A stretch of DNA of 12,500 nucleotides from Chrysomallon squamiferum (Eukaryota > Mollusca > Gastropoda > Neomphalida > Peltospiridae): the NCBI GenBank assembly GCA_012295275.1, contig CM022677.1, positions 20,489,041 through 20,501,540 of the forward strand, in the 5' to 3' direction. The notes beneath the pieces were generated by a model. The model saw nothing but the letters and a program-made list of their open reading frames with translations, searched no databases and had not been told where the DNA came from. Below are positions 9,199-12,500 of this stretch, in pieces. The translations under genes were made by a program, and so were the position numbers. How positions within the stretch are numbered: position 1 is the first letter of the stretch; the number at the start of each line of letters is the position of its first letter.

Positions 9199-9300
9199 GT
9201 ATGTATATATATATGTGTGTGTGTATATATATATGTGTGTATGTATGTATATATGTATGCATGCATGTATGTGTGTATGTATGTATTTATTTATCTATCT
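9150..9300. repeat. (AT)n, (ATGT)n and (TG)n compound microsatellite
   Basis: A pure AT run of about 35 bp is followed by ATGT and TG tracts, just upstream of the LRR gene's first coding exon on its strand. Confidence 0.9.
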
Positions 9301-9496
9301 TTCTATATCGCTATCTGTTCAGTTAAATTTAATTTAAAAATGTGTGTATATCTCTAAATATAACGTTTAAGAACATAGTTCACTTTAAATTGTGTTTGTG
9401 TGAATGTATTTGGAAAATTCTATTTTTTCGTGATTTTTCTTCTTATAATTTTCGAGTTATTTAAGATAGCAAACTCTTACTAAAATAATCTAAATT

Positions 9497-9501
9497 TATT
9501 A

Positions 9502-9536
<35 letters not shown>

Positions 9537-9555
9537 TCATATATATATATATCTT
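9497..9555. repeat. (ATT)n and (AT)n microsatellite
   Basis: About 12 ATT units and then a short AT run; probably within the 5'UTR intron of the LRR gene. Confidence 0.8.
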
Positions 9556-9601
9556 CATACACATACACATATTCATACATACATACCTTAAAGTAATAAT
9601 A

Positions 9602-9620
9602 ACATACCTAATAGGACCTC
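9602..9620 (-). other. Candidate 5'UTR splice donor of the LRR gene
   Basis: Minus-strand CCTATTAG|GTATGT (donor 9607-9602), with a second AAG|GTATGT about 20 nt further on, lies upstream of the acceptor ending at 9070. A non-coding first exon ending here would give a 5'UTR intron of about 540 nt. There is no protein evidence and no recognisable promoter. Confidence 0.25.
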
Positions 9621-9938
9621 AAAATATCTGAATATTGTGTACAAACAAATAGAGAAAACAACAACAATAACGACAGAGAAAGAAAGGAAGAAAAAAACTA
9701 GAATATAAAGGAAGAATAGCCTTCTATAGTCCTTCTTTTCTTTAACAGTTACAAGAGATGTAACAATGTAAGACACACTTAAAAAATTAACGACTCTGTA
9801 ACAGTCAAATTTCCCTCGAAAATAACTTTCACCTGTCATTACTGTTTAAAACGTCATTCTTTCTATACGTCATTTGAAGGAACACAATTTCCGATCAAGC
9901 GATTAATATATACGTCACCGTATTTGTTAATAAACAGA

Positions 9939-9940
<2 letters not shown>

Positions 9941-10020
<80 letters not shown>
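9941..10020. repeat. (AAT)n / (AAAT)n microsatellite
   Basis: Trinucleotide AAT units grading into AAAT tetramers; intergenic. Confidence 0.85.
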
Positions 10021-10023
<3 letters not shown>

Positions 10024-11600
10024 AATTAATTAAAAACAAAATATGATAGTTAATATTCATTAAAAACTCTAGCTTTGATTTTGACACAGACACGTGCGTT
10101 TTTCGGCAACATATTTCGACATTTTGCTCTTCCCCATTTTGCAAACAAAACATTTTATTCATGTTGCTTACATTAGCATGGATCAATGATTTTTTAAAAT
10201 AAAATTAGGAAACTCATTATTTGTATACGTAATAGTACATGTTTTAGAAGTGGAATCCTTTTTATTTTGACGAAAAAAAGTGAAAATTTAATTTTTAATA
10301 AATTGTTTTTATAAGGCCGGTTGACGGACCTTTAATTTAAAAAATATTATTTTGTAAAACTGATTTAAGCGTTATAATGAATGTATGAAGGCAATCATTC
10401 AAATAACACGTGATCAGTTTGCTTTTTAAATATAACCTCTGATCCATTGATAATAATAATAATAAAAAAAAGTATCGTTTTACAACTACGTACTCAGAAC
10501 TGTCTGCTATGGAATTTCAGCAAACGTTTCCACATTATGGTACCTAAATGAGAATAGTCATCTTCATATTCATGCGCCAGTATCTGTGAAAATTATTTAT
10601 TGTATTTTATTTTATATTATTTTTATTTATTTATTTATTTATTTATTTTTTTTTTGGCTGGCGACGTCGTAATAATATCTGAAAAAAATATGTAGTACAA
10701 AACGTGTACGAGATGGTATGATGTCAAAGTTAACAAAGACCATTGCAGCGATTTCTAATCAGTAATAGACAACTAAGTATACGAGACATTGATTAAATGA
10801 CATATTTCCCCAAAATTATTTTTTAATAATACATGCAGAATTGATTGCTTTATGAAGGCATACGTATTTAAACGTTTGTAAACACTAATCGGCGTTAGAA
10901 ACTGCCATATTGGATTTCGATCGGAAGTTTCCGTGAGATCACGGACATTTTTTAACTTCTAAATTAAATTATTTGGCGTCCATTTTTTTCAGAACTTTTT
11001 ATGATTTAAACTGATAAAGGTAAGGATGGTTGTTCATATTACCAAACCATGGTCATTATTATAATAATAAACAAAAGTAATTAAAAAAATTTAAAAAAAA
11101 AATTAAAGAACAAATACATTTTCAAAGCTGATCTGTTTATTTAAAACAAGGAACAATCAGAGCAATATTACTTAATGAAATGTTTAAAATAACAAAACGT
11201 GGAACACTGCCATTGAATCAAAATATTAATTTTATACAAATTATGCTATATAATTATCTTATTTTAAAAATGAAAAATATTACCTATGTGAGGAATTATA
11301 TAAAATATTTTTACATATTTTTACGTATTATTGAAAAACGTTATTTATGAAAATATTTAGAATAATGTAGCAACAGTACAGTAGCATTAAAAAACAACAA
11401 CAACAACAACGAAACAAAGTATTGCTATATCCTCATATTACATGGTTTCCTTAATTGACTAATAATGAATTAACAAAGTAATGCAATTCTTAAACTCACA
11501 TTCTGAGGTAGCTAACACAGTAGATTAACGATATCAAACATAAATATAAAACTGACGTATTTACATATTAACCAATAACAGTTCTAGGAACTGTGACTTT
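10021..11600. other. AT-rich intergenic stretch with no gene seen
   Basis: The sequence is mostly unique and AT-rich, with minor homopolymer and ATTT tracts (10608-10650). Open frames are short, carry repeat-like composition and lack convincing splice partners. A short less AT-rich patch at about 10885-10950 (containing CTGCCATATTGGATTTC) could be a transposon remnant, but this cannot be shown here. Confidence 0.6.
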
Positions 11601-11620
11601 AGCTCATGCATATCTTACAG

Positions 11621-11643
11621 CATTTTGAAGATGTTCAACGCCT
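11621..11643. other. 23-nt microexon-like segment with splice signals on both strands
   Basis: On the plus strand it is flanked by CTTACAG and GTACGTAAAG. On the minus strand it is flanked by a CT-rich tract ending TTACGTACAG and by GTAAGATA. The minus-strand sites are individually stronger. The plus-strand reading stays in frame with the segment at 11778; the minus-strand reading meets a stop if joined directly to the transmembrane exon. Confidence 0.25.
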
Positions 11644-11777
11644 GTACGTAAAGAGAGAGAGAGAAAAAAAATCAGTTCTTCAGGTCGTCAGAATTCAAAA
11701 TTTTCTCACCACCTAAGTTTTTTTTTATCGAGAATCTTCCTTTTTCTTCAAACCGCTTTTCGACTTTCTGTCAACAG

Positions 11778-11947
11778 CTACTCGACAACGAGTCACTGTC
11801 CATTCTGGACATGAAGAAGAAGATTTTGCAGACCACATTCCGAGATGGAAGTCAACTGACAAGAAACCTTCTGAAAATCAGCCTGCTGAAGCATATGTTG
11901 TGAGCACAGAATTAACATCTTTGCAGAATGTTTATGAATCTTTTTGA
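11778..11947 (+). CDS. Candidate terminal exon, acidic tail-like (strand uncertain)
   Basis: This GC-richer island follows a polypyrimidine stretch and CAACAG. Read with phase-1 entry it gives 55 codons and a TGA at 11945-11947. The product is hydrophilic and acidic (GHEEEDFADH), ending ELTSLQNVYESF, like a cytoplasmic tail with one tyrosine near the end. A 23-nt candidate microexon (11621-11643, CTTACAG before, GTACGT after) would join in the right phase. Against this, the minus strand is also open here, and an acceptor ending at 11964 would splice in phase to the transmembrane exon at 12385-12460, giving a short basic tail ending in TAA at 11914-11912. I cannot decide between them; no family is recognised. 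Confidence 0.35.
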
Positions 11948-12055
11948 TGCTTCTCCACATCTTCTGGTGTTTGGAGAATGAAGACAGTGTTTACTAGTTT
12001 GAGACACTATTTGTAGTACTTGTGCCTGTTTTCAGAAAAAAAGTTTAAATATATT

Positions 12056-12111
12056 ATTATTATTATTATTACTGTTATTATTATTACTATTATTATTATT
12101 ATTATTATTAT
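12056..12111. repeat. (ATT)n microsatellite
   Basis: Imperfect ATT trinucleotides between the tail-like island and the transmembrane exon. Confidence 0.8.
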
Positions 12112-12225
12112 AATGATAAAATTATGATGACGATAATGATGATAAAATCACAATTATTATTAAAGATGATTACAAGATAATCATAATTTCATTTTATTTC
12201 ATGAATCTGTCTCTAGTAATTCAAT

Positions 12226-12228
<3 letters not shown>

Positions 12229-12314
<86 letters not shown>
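12229..12314. repeat. (CT)n microsatellite, ~43 units
   Basis: A perfect CT run; it reads as (GA)n on the minus strand, starting about 70 nt downstream of the transmembrane exon donor. Confidence 0.95.
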
Positions 12315-12319
<5 letters not shown>

Positions 12320-12384
12320 CCTCCCCCCACTCTCTCTAAAGCTCCATTTCCAAACCATCACTGTTTCTGTAACGTGTATTTTAC

Positions 12385-12460
12385 CTCCACACGGCAAGGA
12401 CTATGATTGCTACCAGAAGAAGTACTGCTGCAGCAATGGGCACTAAATTATTTGGCAGTT
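12385..12460 (-). CDS. Transmembrane-helix exon of an upstream gene
   Basis: A 76-nt exon is bounded by acceptor TTTCTTCTGCAG (ending at 12461) and donor GGAG|GTAAAA (at 12384). Only one of the three minus-strand frames is open, entering in phase 1 and leaving in phase 2. It encodes LPNNLVP followed by AAAVLLLVAIIVLAVWR, a textbook single-pass helix of about 20 residues with a basic residue at its inner edge. It lies more than 3 kb upstream of the signal peptide of the LRR gene and on the same strand. It should therefore be the membrane anchor of a separate gene whose ectodomain lies beyond the right edge. If the donor is not used, a TAA follows at once and gives a receptor with almost no tail. 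The plus-strand open frame here is its antisense shadow. Confidence 0.6.
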
Positions 12461-12500
12461 CTGCAGAAGAAAGTAATAAAATGTAAGATGTATGTTAAGC

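Noticed and set aside
9056-9262. N-terminal extension of the LRR frame to 9262
   Set aside because: It reads AT/ATGT repeats, a probable splice acceptor lies at 9070, and the signal peptide starts at 9055.
9588-9839. Hydrophobic minus-strand ORF of 83 codons
   Set aside because: The Val/Phe/Leu richness comes from AT-rich sequence; there is no signal motif or splice partner, and it probably covers a non-coding first exon.
9863-10186. Minus-strand ORF of 107 codons
   Set aside because: Most of it is the (AAT)n array. The remaining 50 residues show no recognisable domain or splice context.

Overview
The window looks like nuclear DNA of an invertebrate animal, most likely a mollusc (possibly a gastropod). 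It is AT-rich and full of long simple repeats: (GA)n, (CA)n, (ATT)n, (ATGT)n and (GATA)n. Short GC-richer exons lie between the repeats, each flanked by GT/AG splice signals. No prokaryotic gene organisation, tRNA or rRNA is visible. The taxonomic assignment is inference from genome style and domain content, not from a diagnostic sequence.

Main gene (minus strand, about 9069 down to 2446). Seven exons join in frame into one extracellular protein: signal peptide, LRR N-cap, about 13 leucine-rich repeats, LRR C-cap (one large exon, 9055-7592); three thrombospondin type 1 (TSP1) repeats, one exon each (7016-6795, 5985-5818, 4822-4634); two small EGF-like modules, one exon each (3786-3694, 2927-2829); and a 12-codon Ser/Ala-rich linker exon (2481-2446). 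Every junction is phase 1 and every internal exon is a multiple of three, the classic layout of shuffled extracellular modules. The LRR exon carries one apparent single-base frame break at an A-run (8056-8061). The 3' end (transmembrane segment, anchor or stop) is not resolved. I do not recognise a named orthologue.

Right end. A 76-nt minus-strand exon (12460-12385) encodes a clean transmembrane helix. It lies upstream of the LRR gene, so it probably belongs to a neighbouring receptor gene in the same orientation. Region 11621-11947 is a GC-richer island with splice-like borders and open frames on both strands, possibly a receptor tail; its strand is unresolved.

Left end and introns. 955-1712 is an AT-rich satellite of about 26 bp per unit, followed by a diverged 144-bp direct duplication. 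Introns hold a 33-bp minisatellite (4826-5262), three copies of a 65-bp repeat (about 3850-4065), a long imperfect inverted repeat next to a splice donor (5587-5797), a 700-bp ATGT array and several very long (GA)n/(CT)n tracts. Stretch 9870-11600 is AT-rich and I see no gene in it.
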